From Arthrobacter rhizosphaerae (GTDB lineage: Bacteria; Actinomycetota; Actinomycetes; Actinomycetales; Micrococcaceae), in assembly GCF_023062595.1 (NCBI RefSeq), contig NZ_JALLAN010000001.1, forward strand, positions 248,001 to 312,000: a DNA stretch of 64,000 nt, given 5' to 3'. The position numbers were made by a program, and so were the translations under genes. The notes under the pieces are model-generated. The model had not been told where the DNA came from and made no database searches. It worked only from the letters and a program-made list of their open reading frames with translations. This document shows positions 43,153 through 52,636 of this stretch, piece by piece; within the stretch, counting starts at the first letter, position 1, and every line of letters starts with the position of its first letter.

Positions 43153-45640
43153 AACAGCCTCCGTCCGGCCCCACCTAGAGCGACGCTTCGAGACTCAGCG
43201 GGTGGTGTTCTGGCACGACCCCGAGGGCGAGTACGCTGCAGACTTCGAAACGCTCGGTTTGGAGGGCGTGCAGACAGTGCGCGTCACCAACAACGAGTTC
43301 GCGATCAAGAACCGGCTACTGCATCAGGAGCCCAAGGCAAAGTTCCTCGTCTACCGCTCAGGTGCCGTGCCGAAAGGGATAGCCAACTGGCTGCTTGACC
43401 TGGAGCTCGCCCACGGGGTGTTCACCGCGGACCGGACCTCGCTCGTGCAGCAGGAGCTGGGACTCACTGCTGACGGCATCGGTGAGGTCGTGCAGGCGTG
43501 TGAGAAGTTCTTCCGGGCAGCCAAGCGCGTGCAGGGGTTGAAAAACATGCTCAACGCTGACGATGACGCCCGACTGCTGCAAGCCAAGATGTCAGCCGTC
43601 CTCCTCAGTCAAAGCGAGCACAGCTTGCTGGAGATCACGCGCACCCTGCTGATCGAGAACGCCAGTGGAGCGAATGCAAAGTACACATCGCTCGTCGAGT
43701 ACGGCCTCGACCGGTTTTATTGGCAGGGCGCAGGATCCATTTACGGCTACACGTCGCCGAGCCCCAGCATTACAGACTTTGTGCTTTGGATGTTTCGGCA
43801 GGCCAACGCCGGATTCAAGTCCGAACGGCCTGGCGAGCTGCGCAACATCCAGCTCGACTTCGGGAGCCTGCGCTACGACGTACGGAGCCAGAGGGCATTA
43901 ACGACGCTAGCGAAGCGCGCGGCGAGCGATCTGGACTACGCCAGCACCATCGAAGACTCGAACTTCCGCGACCTGTTGGGCAGCGATCTGTTCGAGGAAG
44001 TCGACCGGAAGATCGTCAGCGCCCTGGCGCGCGGGGTGGCCGAGCGAACGCTGACAGCGCGTGAGGTCACCGAGGTCATCCGTAGCCGCCAGAGCAGCAT
44101 TTGGATCGAGGGATACCGTATTCTGTATGCCGCGATCGGCAGCGCCTCCGAACTGCTGGCTGAGCTCAGCTCGCTAGACCTGTCGATGCAGTCCTTTGAT
44201 GAGGGTCTGGAGCGGTACCGGAGTGACTGGTTCCGCATCGATCAGCTCTACCGCCAGTTCACGCACGCAGCCCGCACCGCCGAATTCAACGGCCCCTTGG
44301 AGACGCTGCGCGCCCAGGTGGAGAAGTTCTACGCGAACAAGTTCCTTTACGAACTGGGCAATGCCTGGCAGAAGCAGGTCGATGGCGTCGATCTGTGGCG
44401 TTCCGCGGCGCTCAGGCCACAGACCGCGTTCTTCGCGGACCACGTAACGCCCATCACGAGGGATGGCCGACGCAAAGCCGTCGTCATCATCTCGGACGCC
44501 CTGCGGTATGAAGTGGCCGACGAACTCGGCTCACGTATCCGCCAGGAAGACCGCTACGACGCGACCCTCGAAGCCATGCTCGGGGTACTGCCGAGCTACA
44601 CGCAGCTAGGCATGGCCGCGCTCCTGCCCCACACCACGATCGGACACTCCAAGGACGGCGATCCCGTCTTGGCCGACGGTCAACGCACAGACGGCACCGC
44701 AAACCGAAGCAAGATTCTCGACACCGTGGACGGGAAGGCGATCCAGGCCGAGGACGTGTTCTCGCTGACCCGAGACGAGTTAAGAGAGCTGTACCAGCAA
44801 CATCAGGTGCTGTACGTCTACCACAACCGTATCGACGCCACCGGGGACAAGGCCGGTACCGAACGCCAGGTCTTCGAAGCAGTCGACGACACACTTCGTG
44901 AACTCGTCGATCTAGTCAAGCGTCTGACGAACGCAAACGCGACCAACATCCTCATCACGGCAGACCACGGATTCCTTTTCCAAGACACGGCACTCGCGGA
45001 GTCCTTCTACCTGTCGACCCTGCCGCAAGGAAACGAGATCAAGGTCAGCAACCGACGATACGTCCTGGGCCGCGGATTAAGGGAGGACCCTGCGTTTAGA
45101 ACCTTCACGCCGGCTCAACTAGGCCTCGGCAGCGACCTCGACGTGCAGATTCCGAAGTCCATTCATCGGCTGCGACTTCCCGGCGCGGGCTCGCGGTTCG
45201 TCCACGGCGGTGCGGCCTTGCAGGAGGTCGTAGTTCCGGTGCTGGCGATCAACAAGAAGCGCAAGAGTGACGTGCGCGCGGTGGACGTCAAGATCATGCC
45301 CGAGTCGGACAAGATCACCACCGGCCAGCTGGTCGTCAAGTTGTTCCAGGCAGAGCCGGTGAGCGAGAAGGTCCACCCCCTGGTGCTGCGCGCTGGCCTG
45401 TACGTTGGCGAGACCCTCATCTCGAACCATCTCTCGCTCACGTTCGATCAGGACTCGACGGACCAGCGAGACCGTTACCAGAACGCTCACATGTTGCTCA
45501 GCCAGGACGCGAACGATTACAACAACCGCGCGGTGGAGTTCCGGCTCGAAGAACTCATCCCGGGTACCAACCAGTGGCGCGGCTACGCCAAGGCGATCTA
45601 CACGCTGAAGCGCTCGTTCGGCTCGGATTTCGACTTCTAA
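43145..45640 (+). CDS. pglZ: BREX type 1 phosphatase-like protein PglZ
   Basis: An 831-residue PglZ of the type A (BREX-1) kind. An N-terminal domain (RVVFWHDPEGEY near 19-30) is followed by an alkaline-phosphatase-superfamily core: VVIISDALRYEVADELG near 447-463 and ILITADHGFLFQ near 602-613, which carry metal-binding Asp and His residues. ATG 43145 lies inside the pglX end. PglZ is the one component present in all BREX types and acts with BrxB/BrxC and PglX. The stop is 13 bases before brxL. Confidence 0.93.
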   Translation: MNETASVRPHLERRFETQRVVFWHDPEGEYAADFETLGLEGVQTVRVTNNEFAIKNRLLHQEPKAKFLVYRSGAVPKGIANWLLDLELAHGVFTADRTSLVQQELGLTADGIGEVVQACEKFFRAAKRVQGLKNMLNADDDARLLQAKMSAVLLSQSEHSLLEITRTLLIENASGANAKYTSLVEYGLDRFYWQGAGSIYGYTSPSPSITDFVLWMFRQANAGFKSERPGELRNIQLDFGSLRYDVRSQRALTTLAKRAASDLDYASTIEDSNFRDLLGSDLFEEVDRKIVSALARGVAERTLTAREVTEVIRSRQSSIWIEGYRILYAAIGSASELLAELSSLDLSMQSFDEGLERYRSDWFRIDQLYRQFTHAARTAEFNGPLETLRAQVEKFYANKFLYELGNAWQKQVDGVDLWRSAALRPQTAFFADHVTPITRDGRRKAVVIISDALRYEVADELGSRIRQEDRYDATLEAMLGVLPSYTQLGMAALLPHTTIGHSKDGDPVLADGQRTDGTANRSKILDTVDGKAIQAEDVFSLTRDELRELYQQHQVLYVYHNRIDATGDKAGTERQVFEAVDDTLRELVDLVKRLTNANATNILITADHGFLFQDTALAESFYLSTLPQGNEIKVSNRRYVLGRGLREDPAFRTFTPAQLGLGSDLDVQIPKSIHRLRLPGAGSRFVHGGAALQEVVVPVLAINKKRKSDVRAVDVKIMPESDKITTGQLVVKLFQAEPVSEKVHPLVLRAGLYVGETLISNHLSLTFDQDSTDQRDRYQNAHMLLSQDANDYNNRAVEFRLEELIPGTNQWRGYAKAIYTLKRSFGSDFDF

Positions 45641-45653
45641 GGAGAGTGCTACC

Positions 45654-47792
45654 GTGAGCGAAGAAGTCAGCCAAGAGACATCCGCTGGGGCCAATGCGTT
45701 GGCAGTTGCCACCCCTGTACAGAGCGACCTGGACCGAAAGATCAACCAACTCTTCCCCGGCGTTGTAGTACGCAAGGACCTGGTGAAGGCGGTCAAGGGC
45801 AACGCCATCGTGCCCTCCTACGTGCTGGAGTACCTGCTCGGCCAGTACGCGGCATCCGACGACGAAGCCACCATCCAGGCAGGCATCGACACGGTGCGCA
45901 AGATCCTCGCCGAACACTACGTGAACCGGAACGAGTCCGAGCTCGTGAAGTCCACGATTCGAGAGCGCGGGCGGCATCGCATCATCGATAAGGTGACGGT
46001 CGCGCTCAACGAGAAAGATGACGTCTACCAGGCCGAGTTCGCCAACCTCGGAATCAAGGGCGTACTCGTCGAATCGGCGACGATAAAGACCCACCCGAAG
46101 CTGCTCGTTGGCGGTGTGTGGTGCATCTGCGACATCGAGTATTTCCACAGTGACGACGCCCGTATGGTGCCGTGGACACTGGGGTCGATTAAGCCCATCC
46201 AGTTGTCAAAGTTCGACTTCGAGGGTTATCTCGCGGCGCGGAGCGAGTTCACAACCGGCGAGTGGACTGACCTGCTCGTGCAGTCGATCGGGTTCAACCC
46301 CGAACTTTTCGGACGCCGCGCCAAGCTCATCCAACTCGTGCGGCTCATTCCGTTCGTCGAGCGAAACTACAACCTCGTAGAACTCGGCCCCAAGGGCACC
46401 GGCAAGTCGCACATCTTCTCTGAGTTCTCACCCCACGGCATGCTCATCTCCGGTGGCGAGGTCACCGTCCCAAAGCTGTTCGTCAACAACTCCAACGGCC
46501 GCATCGGGCTGGTCGGCTACTGGGATGTCGTAGCGTTCGACGAATTCGCGGGTAAGAAGAAGCGCACCGACAAGGCGCTCGTCGACATCATGAAGAATTA
46601 CATGGCGAACAAGTCGTTCTCCCGCGGCGTCGAGACGCTCGGCGCGGAGGCGTCAATGGTGTTCGTCGGCAACACTTCGCACACCGTGCCCTACATGCTC
46701 AAACACTCTGATCTGTTCGACGAGCTTCCCGAAAGCTACCACGACTCGGCGTACCTTGACCGCCTGCACCACTACATCCCAGGCTGGGAGGTCGACACCA
46801 TCCGCGGCGAGATGTTCTCCAACGGGTATGGGTTCGTTGTCGACTACATCGCCGAGGTGCTCAAGTCGATGCGTTCGGCAGACTACTCCGACCGCTACCA
46901 GTCGCACTTCACACTCTCATCGGACATTTCGACGCGAGATCGCGACGGCATCCACAAGACCTTCTCCGGGCTAATGAAAATCCTTTACCCGCACGGAGAA
47001 GCCTCGGCCGACGAGATCGAAGAGATCCTGCAGTTCGCCATCGAGGGCCGCAAGCGCGTCAAAGACCAGATCCTCCGCATCGACTCAACGATGGCAAACG
47101 TAAAGTTCGGCTACCTCGACAAGGCCGGTACATGGCATTCAGTCTCTACGCTTGAAGAGGATGAGTACCCGGCGTACTACTACCGTGAGCGCCGCGTAAG
47201 CACTGACGCGGAGGAGGCAACGGGCGATCCAACTGGGCACGCCGCGGCTTCTGCGGAAGACGGTCAACCAATTGCGCCCTCGCCAGCCACCATAAAACCG
47301 CTGTTTGAGGGTCACCAGGAGTTCCAGGAGAACCAGCGTGGAATCTCCTTCGAGACTCTCTTGGTCCCGTACCTGCGCGGAGCCACGCAGATCACCATAA
47401 CTGACCCTTACATCCGGCAGTTCCACCAGGCCCGTAATCTCATGGAACTCATCGAGTGCATCGCGGCCACCAAGGACGCGGCCGACGAAGTGAGTGTCCG
47501 GCTCGTTACTTCTGAGAACACCGAGGGACAAGACAAGCTCCGCAAGCAGTACGAACTACTGCTGAAGGTCAAGCAGGGAGCCTCTGTCGCCGGCATCAAC
47601 GTCGACATCGTCTTCGACGGCGCTATCCATGATCGGTCCATCCTCACCGACACCGGATGGAGGATCCTGCTCGGCCGCGGGTTGGACATCTTTCAGTACA
47701 TCACGGGCGATGCGTTCGAACTTGCCACTAAGCTTCAGGAATATCGGCAAGTCAAGGCCTTTGGCATAACTTACATCCGAGACGACGCGTGA
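45654..47792 (+). CDS. brxL: BrxL AAA+ protein with a MITD1-C-terminal-like domain
   Basis: A 712-residue BrxL, the AAA+ motor of type 1 BREX. Walker A GPKGTGKS (245-252) and Walker B VVAFDEFAGK (292-301) are clear, and the N-terminal LDRKINQLFPGVVVRKDL matches the BrxL/Lon-related family. I see no Lon protease Ser/Lys region. Instead, after a linker (about 515-550), residues 555-712 resemble the phospholipase-D-like C-terminal domain of MITD1: TITDPYIR, then HDRSI (659-663) and GWRILLGRGLDIFQ. GTG 45654 has AAGGAG 9 bases upstream. The added domain may bind membrane lipid or nucleic acid; its role in BREX is unknown to me. Confidence 0.9.
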   Translation: MSEEVSQETSAGANALAVATPVQSDLDRKINQLFPGVVVRKDLVKAVKGNAIVPSYVLEYLLGQYAASDDEATIQAGIDTVRKILAEHYVNRNESELVKSTIRERGRHRIIDKVTVALNEKDDVYQAEFANLGIKGVLVESATIKTHPKLLVGGVWCICDIEYFHSDDARMVPWTLGSIKPIQLSKFDFEGYLAARSEFTTGEWTDLLVQSIGFNPELFGRRAKLIQLVRLIPFVERNYNLVELGPKGTGKSHIFSEFSPHGMLISGGEVTVPKLFVNNSNGRIGLVGYWDVVAFDEFAGKKKRTDKALVDIMKNYMANKSFSRGVETLGAEASMVFVGNTSHTVPYMLKHSDLFDELPESYHDSAYLDRLHHYIPGWEVDTIRGEMFSNGYGFVVDYIAEVLKSMRSADYSDRYQSHFTLSSDISTRDRDGIHKTFSGLMKILYPHGEASADEIEEILQFAIEGRKRVKDQILRIDSTMANVKFGYLDKAGTWHSVSTLEEDEYPAYYYRERRVSTDAEEATGDPTGHAAASAEDGQPIAPSPATIKPLFEGHQEFQENQRGISFETLLVPYLRGATQITITDPYIRQFHQARNLMELIECIAATKDAADEVSVRLVTSENTEGQDKLRKQYELLLKVKQGASVAGINVDIVFDGAIHDRSILTDTGWRILLGRGLDIFQYITGDAFELATKLQEYRQVKAFGITYIRDDA

Positions 47793-47823
47793 GCGCAGCG
47801 CGTTACTAACGTGTCCGGCAGAC

Positions 47824-48603
47824 TTACCCAGGCTCGGTGGCTGAGTTTTGCGCGGTTCCCAATTGCGTTACGCGATCCCGGATGTCAGCAAGCGGTTCCG
47901 TCAACTGGTCTGCCATGCCGGCCAGATGCACGAAGGCCTCGGTGCCTAGCAGCATCAAGCTTGGCAGCATCGCACGGAAGCGATTGTGAGGGGTTGGTTC
48001 CATGTGAAGATGCATTCCGGGCTCATCAGGGTCGTACTCGGCATAGGATTCTGAACTGGTCAGCGTTGCGTGGGATTCTTGGGTGTCCGTAAGCCAGATT
48101 TGGAAAAGAATCTGGTAATCGGGGATGTCGTTCATCAAGGACTTGAGGTCTTTGAAGGAGACGCTGTCCGATCCGGGATCCGCTTCGGACTTTAGTAATT
48201 CGATGATATCCAGCGCGCCATCGGGTAGAGGGGTGCCGGCCTCTGCCGCAAGTGTGATGTTGCCCAAGCTATGTTTGCGCTTGTTCAATGCTGCTTCGAC
48301 GAATCTGCGGGTGTCGACGGTGGTGGCCCAGTGGAGCCTGATGACGTGTTCAACGACGGAGCGTCGGAGCGGAGCGCACTCGACGCCGAATCCGCGCTGT
48401 TCTAAGAGCCTGATGGCCTCGGCAGTGCGTAGGGTTCGCATAAGCCACCCCCACGCGATGCCGACGGCACGGACCGCGGCCTCGTCATCTCGGTTCCAGT
48501 CATCAATCGGAGTCGGAGGCAGCGGCGGTAACTTTTCGATCATTGTTCTGAAATCAGCCAGGATCTTGTCTTCTTCGTCACCTGGGCTCTTCGTGGTCGT
48601 CAT
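47824..48603 (-). CDS. Unrecognised helical protein after brxL
   Basis: A 259-residue, mostly helical protein without membrane segments, convergent with brxL (31 bases between stops). WGWLMRTLRTAEAIRLLEQ and RSVVEHVIRLHWATT resemble the uncharacterised DUF5677-type proteins often met in defence islands, but I cannot confirm the family. ATG 48603 has GGAG very close. No function is assigned. Confidence 0.65.
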   Translation of the reverse strand: MTTTKSPGDEEDKILADFRTMIEKLPPLPPTPIDDWNRDDEAAVRAVGIAWGWLMRTLRTAEAIRLLEQRGFGVECAPLRRSVVEHVIRLHWATTVDTRRFVEAALNKRKHSLGNITLAAEAGTPLPDGALDIIELLKSEADPGSDSVSFKDLKSLMNDIPDYQILFQIWLTDTQESHATLTSSESYAEYDPDEPGMHLHMEPTPHNRFRAMLPSLMLLGTEAFVHLAGMADQLTEPLADIRDRVTQLGTAQNSATEPG

Positions 48604-48752
48604 GCTCCAAGACTGACGCCCGATTTGGCCAGCTGCAATTCAGGACAGCGACGGCTCGGCTCGAGCAGGCAACCGCCGCACATCCCCTCCGGACACAACC
48701 AAGGGACGGGCCACTAAGCCACCGCGCCCGGTTGGTGACATAAGGTGTTTCA

Positions 48753-49676
48753 GTGTCTGATCTTGTTCTCGATGTAGCTGCGGATTCACTGGTGCCGGCT
48801 TCGCGCGCGTCCCTCACTCTCGGTCATGTACTGACTGGCATGGGCGCAGACCGCGACCCGGCCGTCCGGCTGGAGGATGTATTGCTGATCCGCCATGCCT
48901 TCAGGCCCGGCGACCCGACCGCCCTGCGTGGTCCCGAAGACCTGACGGAGGAACTGGTCCTCGCTTACACCAGGGAGCAGGGTCTCTCACCCCGGCAATT
49001 CCCCACGGACCCTCCCCGTTTTTGGGTGATCCTCATCGCCGACGGCAAACGTCGCTCCCGGCTCTGGGGCACCTTTGAGAACCACGGCGAGGTGGTCGCA
49101 GAGCGCACTGACGTGAACCGGTCCTTCGACCTGCGCCTGTCACGTTTCCTTGCGCCTTTGAATGACCGGCTGGTGATCGAATGGGACAGCCCGCGGAATT
49201 GGCACCGGCGCGCCGCCAGCGCCGCGAACCTGCCCGTGCTGGAGATCGCAGACCGAGACAAGGAACCGTTCCCAGGATTCGACGGGGTGTTGCTCACCTA
49301 CCACCGACTTTGCGAAATGGTAGAGAGCCCCCGCTACGCCGATTGGCGCACTGCCTTGAAGGAAGTGCAGGGCATCTACCTCATCACTGACTCCACCAAC
49401 GGCAAGCAATACGTTGGAAAGGCGGATGGTGCTGAGCGCATTCTCGGACGGTGGACGAGCTACGCGCGCGACGGCCACGGCGGGAACGTCGCACTCCGCG
49501 AACTTGCCTACGACAGCGCAGCCGGAGAAACGACCAAGACAGACCACGCCCGGCACTTTGTCTTCAGCCTTCTTCGCGTGTTCGGACCCAGCACACCCTC
49601 CACAGAGGTGGATTCAGCTGAGTCCCACTACAAGGACGCGCTGATGACACGACAATTCGGCCTCAACAGAAACTGA
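48753..49676 (+). CDS. GIY-YIG nuclease-domain protein
   Basis: A 307-residue protein with an N-terminal domain (1-195) I do not recognise and a C-terminal GIY-YIG endonuclease domain: VQGIYLITDSTNGKQYVGKA at about 205-224, followed by RWTSYARDGHGGN and a final catalytic-Glu candidate in SAESHYKDAL. GTG start at 48753. GIY-YIG domains cut DNA in homing endonucleases, repair and restriction. Here, next to BREX and a restriction enzyme, a defence role is likely but inferred. A small Cys-containing gene follows after 7 bases. Confidence 0.82.
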   Translation: MSDLVLDVAADSLVPASRASLTLGHVLTGMGADRDPAVRLEDVLLIRHAFRPGDPTALRGPEDLTEELVLAYTREQGLSPRQFPTDPPRFWVILIADGKRRSRLWGTFENHGEVVAERTDVNRSFDLRLSRFLAPLNDRLVIEWDSPRNWHRRAASAANLPVLEIADRDKEPFPGFDGVLLTYHRLCEMVESPRYADWRTALKEVQGIYLITDSTNGKQYVGKADGAERILGRWTSYARDGHGGNVALRELAYDSAAGETTKTDHARHFVFSLLRVFGPSTPSTEVDSAESHYKDALMTRQFGLNRN

Positions 49677-49683
49677 TCGATCA

Positions 49684-49977
49684 ATGACACCACGTCCACG
49701 CCGTGCCTGGCAGGCGGCAGCAAAAGCCAAGCAGGAGTCCAAAGAACTGGGCGAGCTGCACGCGATCGAACCAGCGTCCCGCCGCAGCGATGGCTCACCC
49801 AAAGTAGGACCGGGCCAGGTTTACGTGGTGAGCTCCGGCAAGGTCTATCACCCGGCCTGGTGCAACTCAGTGGGCAACGTCTGGGACGACAACCCCAAAC
49901 GGCTGCTGGTCGTCGAAGAAGCCGGCGTCGGTGGCCGGAAGGCCTGCAAAGCCTGCGACGAACCCCTGCAGGCCTGA
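49684..49977 (+). CDS. Small Cys/His protein downstream of the GIY-YIG gene
   Basis: A 97-residue protein. A basic N-terminus (PRPRRAWQAAAKAKQ) is followed by a small domain with KVYHPAWCNSV and ACKACDEP near the C-terminus. One His and three Cys could hold a zinc ion. It starts 7 bases after the GIY-YIG stop, so the two are co-transcribed. Unknown function; a DNA-binding helper of the nuclease is possible. Confidence 0.68.
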   Translation: MTPRPRRAWQAAAKAKQESKELGELHAIEPASRRSDGSPKVGPGQVYVVSSGKVYHPAWCNSVGNVWDDNPKRLLVVEEAGVGGRKACKACDEPLQA

Positions 49978-50061
49978 CTTTGCATATTTAGCGGCTACGA
50001 CTGAGTCAGGCCTCCGGCGGTCCTCTCCGTAAGAGACGGTCCTCCCGCATAGGATGATCCC

Positions 50062-50391
50062 ATGTCTGAATCCGAGCCCATCACGATCCGGAACAGTCTG
50101 CCGAACATCCTCGCAAATGAGGCGTACGGCCCGGATTGGAAACGCACGCAGGATGTCATGGTGGTCATAACAGTAGGTGGTACTTCCACTCACCTGGCTT
50201 TGAAGTCTGCACCCACCACGACGCTATGCGGTCAGAATTCCCGGTTCGTGGCCCGCGCCTGATTTCTCCTCAGTGGTTGCAAGAAGTGTTTAAAGGCTGC
50301 TCTCAAACAGGGCATAGCCACGATCACCGATACGGACGGCACACTCATCGACCTCGCCACCAACACCGAGATCAAGCTGCCGGAACACTAA
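50062..50391 (+). pseudogene. 109-codon gene interrupted by an in-frame TGA
   Basis: ATG 50062 (AGGATG upstream) opens a frame that meets TGA at 50260-50262, then continues in the same frame to TAA 50389-50391. The second part (SGCKKCLKAALKQGI, then ITDTDGTLIDL) reads like the end of a real small Cys-rich protein, with TTLCG before the stop and CKKC after it making a plausible metal site. A nonsense mutation is the simplest reading; recoding or a base error are alternatives. Its end overlaps the convergent restriction gene. Confidence 0.55.
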
Positions 50392-52289
50392 GCTCTTGCC
50401 GCTTCGTAGGCCGCTTCCTGGATCTCCATTGAGGGACCGGACCAAATCTCAGTGATTGCCTTGGTCAGGGCCACAGAGCGCTCCTTGATGTCGGCTTCAG
50501 TCCAGAGATCGATGTGTCCCTGGATGATTTCCTTGTTGAGCACCAGAAGGCTGAAGGCGTCGAGCAGCGTTCGCTTGCCCTTGCCTGACTCACCGCCGTC
50601 GATGAGTCCAGCGGCGTCGCTATCTGTCCACGGACGGTTGGATAGCGAACCATTCAGTGACTTGGTCACGAGCGTGAGATTACCGATCGTATTTACGACC
50701 CGGTCACGCACAGCGGCCTCTTCAGGCGTGAGTCTTGGCTGCGGATCCCAGTGAGTTCGCCAACCCTGCGGCATAACGTGCTCGATTTCCAATCCCCATG
50801 GAAGCTCGACTGCTTCGTACTTCGTGCTCTGGCTGCGAAGTTGTTGTTCCACAGCACGGAGGACTACCTGGAGTCGCCACTGGCGGATGTTCCCGTAGAG
50901 CTTCACATCAGGAAGGGTCGTCAGCATCTCCTGATCGGAAGGCCAGTAACGGGTCTCCGCGGTCTGCTCCGAAAGAAAGTCCCGGATGGCGCTTCCGGCT
51001 TCGCGAGCATCAACGCTTCCGAGCGACTTCAAGGTGGCCACCATGAAGCGATTTACATCCTTGGAGGTCTTCCGCAGGAGTGTACGGCGAATAACCCAGC
51101 TCTCGATTGCATCCAGTGCTATCCGCAACTGGTCACGGGGAACCGAATGGTTCTCGGAGAGGAGCCAGAGAAAGACGGGAGTGGTGGCCGCCAGCTCCAT
51201 CGTTTCTATAACCCGGGAGCGGAACCGTCCTTCGGGCGTTCCTACGTCCAGTTCGCTGAGGCCCCGGTAGGTGTCGGCATCCTTCCGCAGTTCCGTCAGC
51301 AAGGCTTCCGCGCCAAGGGGCGTAGTCAGTCGTGACCCTGCGTAGTCCGCGAAAATTCTAAACACCAACTCCGCTTTGACTTCTTCCTGTAAACGCATCG
51401 TGAGCCAGTACTGCAGGAAGATGTCCACACGGGACCGAATTTGACGGCCCTGGGAGATTTCAGCCCGCCACCATACGGTATCGAAGTCGGCCCAGTGCGT
51501 CCTGGACCACTTGTCCACATCAGCACCAATCTGTTCGCCCTTGCGGAAGACCCAGTTCTTGATGAGGTCCGCTTTCAGCAGGGGTGTGCCCCGGTCGTTC
51601 AGCGTTTCGAAGATCAGCTGTGAGTCTTCATGTCCTGACAAGTCGATGGCGACGACGACGAGTCGATGTTCAAGCGTTGAACATAGTTCCTTGGCACGGA
51701 GTTCTTCAGTGCCGGGTGGGACGATCCCTTCCTCGTCCGGTGTTCCTGTCAGCCACTGTTCTATTTCGCGCCGGAAAAAGTCGTGGGCCTCGATGACTCG
51801 ATGCTCCTCGACCCGCGGTTCCTCCGGATCCATGGCATGGGCAAAGGCGCTTCGATCCGCCTGGGATGGCCAGAGTTTGAAGCGTTCGATGCGGCCTTTG
51901 AAGGTCAACGCCTTGTTCAGAATGAGCTCTTCGAGCTGATCCGCTTCCGTCTGGTGTCCCCGCCCGGCGACGATTTCATGTGCAGCATCAAGCAAGAGCT
52001 GAAGTGTCGTCATGCGCTGTTGGCCGTCGATGACCTCATGCCGTGTCACATCGCCGGCAGATGGTGGCTTCGACTCATAAACGACCGCACCCAGGAAGTG
52101 ATTGGGAATTGGGGGCTTGCCCCCGTCAAGAAGATAGCTCTCGGTGACGCGGACCACGTCGTCCCACAGAGGGGCCCATTGGCTCTCCTCATCCCAGACA
52201 TAGGGGCGTTGAAATGCGGGAATCTCAAAATGGCGACGACCCTCGAAAAGATCTCGCGGGCTTCGAGGATGAGTATCCACTGCATGCAC
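50388..52289 (-). CDS. GmrSD/BrxU-like type IV restriction enzyme (DUF262-DUF1524)
   Basis: A 633-residue single-chain type IV restriction enzyme that would cut modified phage DNA. The GmrS part (DUF262, ParB-like NTPase) has IPAFQRPYVW (23-32) and IDGQQRMTTL (87-96). The GmrD part (DUF1524) has an HNH/His-Me-type nuclease, IEHVMPQGW near 503-511 and IGNLTLVTKSLNGSLSN near 542-558. GTG start at 52289. A fused DUF262-DUF1524 enzyme (BrxU) is known to complement BREX against phages with modified DNA, and this gene sits in the same island. All key motifs look intact. Confidence 0.88.
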   Translation of the reverse strand: MHAVDTHPRSPRDLFEGRRHFEIPAFQRPYVWDEESQWAPLWDDVVRVTESYLLDGGKPPIPNHFLGAVVYESKPPSAGDVTRHEVIDGQQRMTTLQLLLDAAHEIVAGRGHQTEADQLEELILNKALTFKGRIERFKLWPSQADRSAFAHAMDPEEPRVEEHRVIEAHDFFRREIEQWLTGTPDEEGIVPPGTEELRAKELCSTLEHRLVVVAIDLSGHEDSQLIFETLNDRGTPLLKADLIKNWVFRKGEQIGADVDKWSRTHWADFDTVWWRAEISQGRQIRSRVDIFLQYWLTMRLQEEVKAELVFRIFADYAGSRLTTPLGAEALLTELRKDADTYRGLSELDVGTPEGRFRSRVIETMELAATTPVFLWLLSENHSVPRDQLRIALDAIESWVIRRTLLRKTSKDVNRFMVATLKSLGSVDAREAGSAIRDFLSEQTAETRYWPSDQEMLTTLPDVKLYGNIRQWRLQVVLRAVEQQLRSQSTKYEAVELPWGLEIEHVMPQGWRTHWDPQPRLTPEEAAVRDRVVNTIGNLTLVTKSLNGSLSNRPWTDSDAAGLIDGGESGKGKRTLLDAFSLLVLNKEIIQGHIDLWTEADIKERSVALTKAITEIWSGPSMEIQEAAYEAARA

Positions 52290-52636
52290 CTTTCGACTAC
52301 GACGTCCTCCGTCACACGCTATCGGTCAACCCGGGACGACAGCCACAAATCCAGCAGTGTTGCCTTTCGAGTCGCCGTCAAACTCAATCGCCGCGTCGTG
52401 CGGGATCCGCCTGCGCGACAAGACTGGGCGGTACAAGCTGGCGAAGTCGCCCGGCTACGACGTCGTACGGGGCGCTGGCCTAAAATCCGGTTTTGCACCG
52501 AGCAGGACCGGGGCAGAATCCTCCGCGCCGTATCTGGTCGTGTTGAGTCCGCCTGCACCAGGCATTGATTTCGTCCACTGTGGGGTAAAGAGCATTGCAC
52601 GTCAGGGTTGTTGTTGAATCGTTCGGGTTGGATCAT
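52290..52636. other. Intergenic region without a convincing gene
   Basis: About 350 bases lie between the divergent restriction gene and the 461-residue gene. Short open frames exist on both strands, but none has a believable start site or protein character. I see no clear repeat. It must hold the promoters for both neighbours. Confidence 0.5.

Noticed and set aside
45654-47792. Lon protease domain expected in BrxL
   Set aside because: No Ser/Lys catalytic region is visible. The C-terminal part matches the MITD1-type domain instead.
52357-52617. Plus-strand frame in the gap after the restriction gene
   Set aside because: Overlaps the next gene's likely promoter, lacks a ribosome site and resembles no protein.
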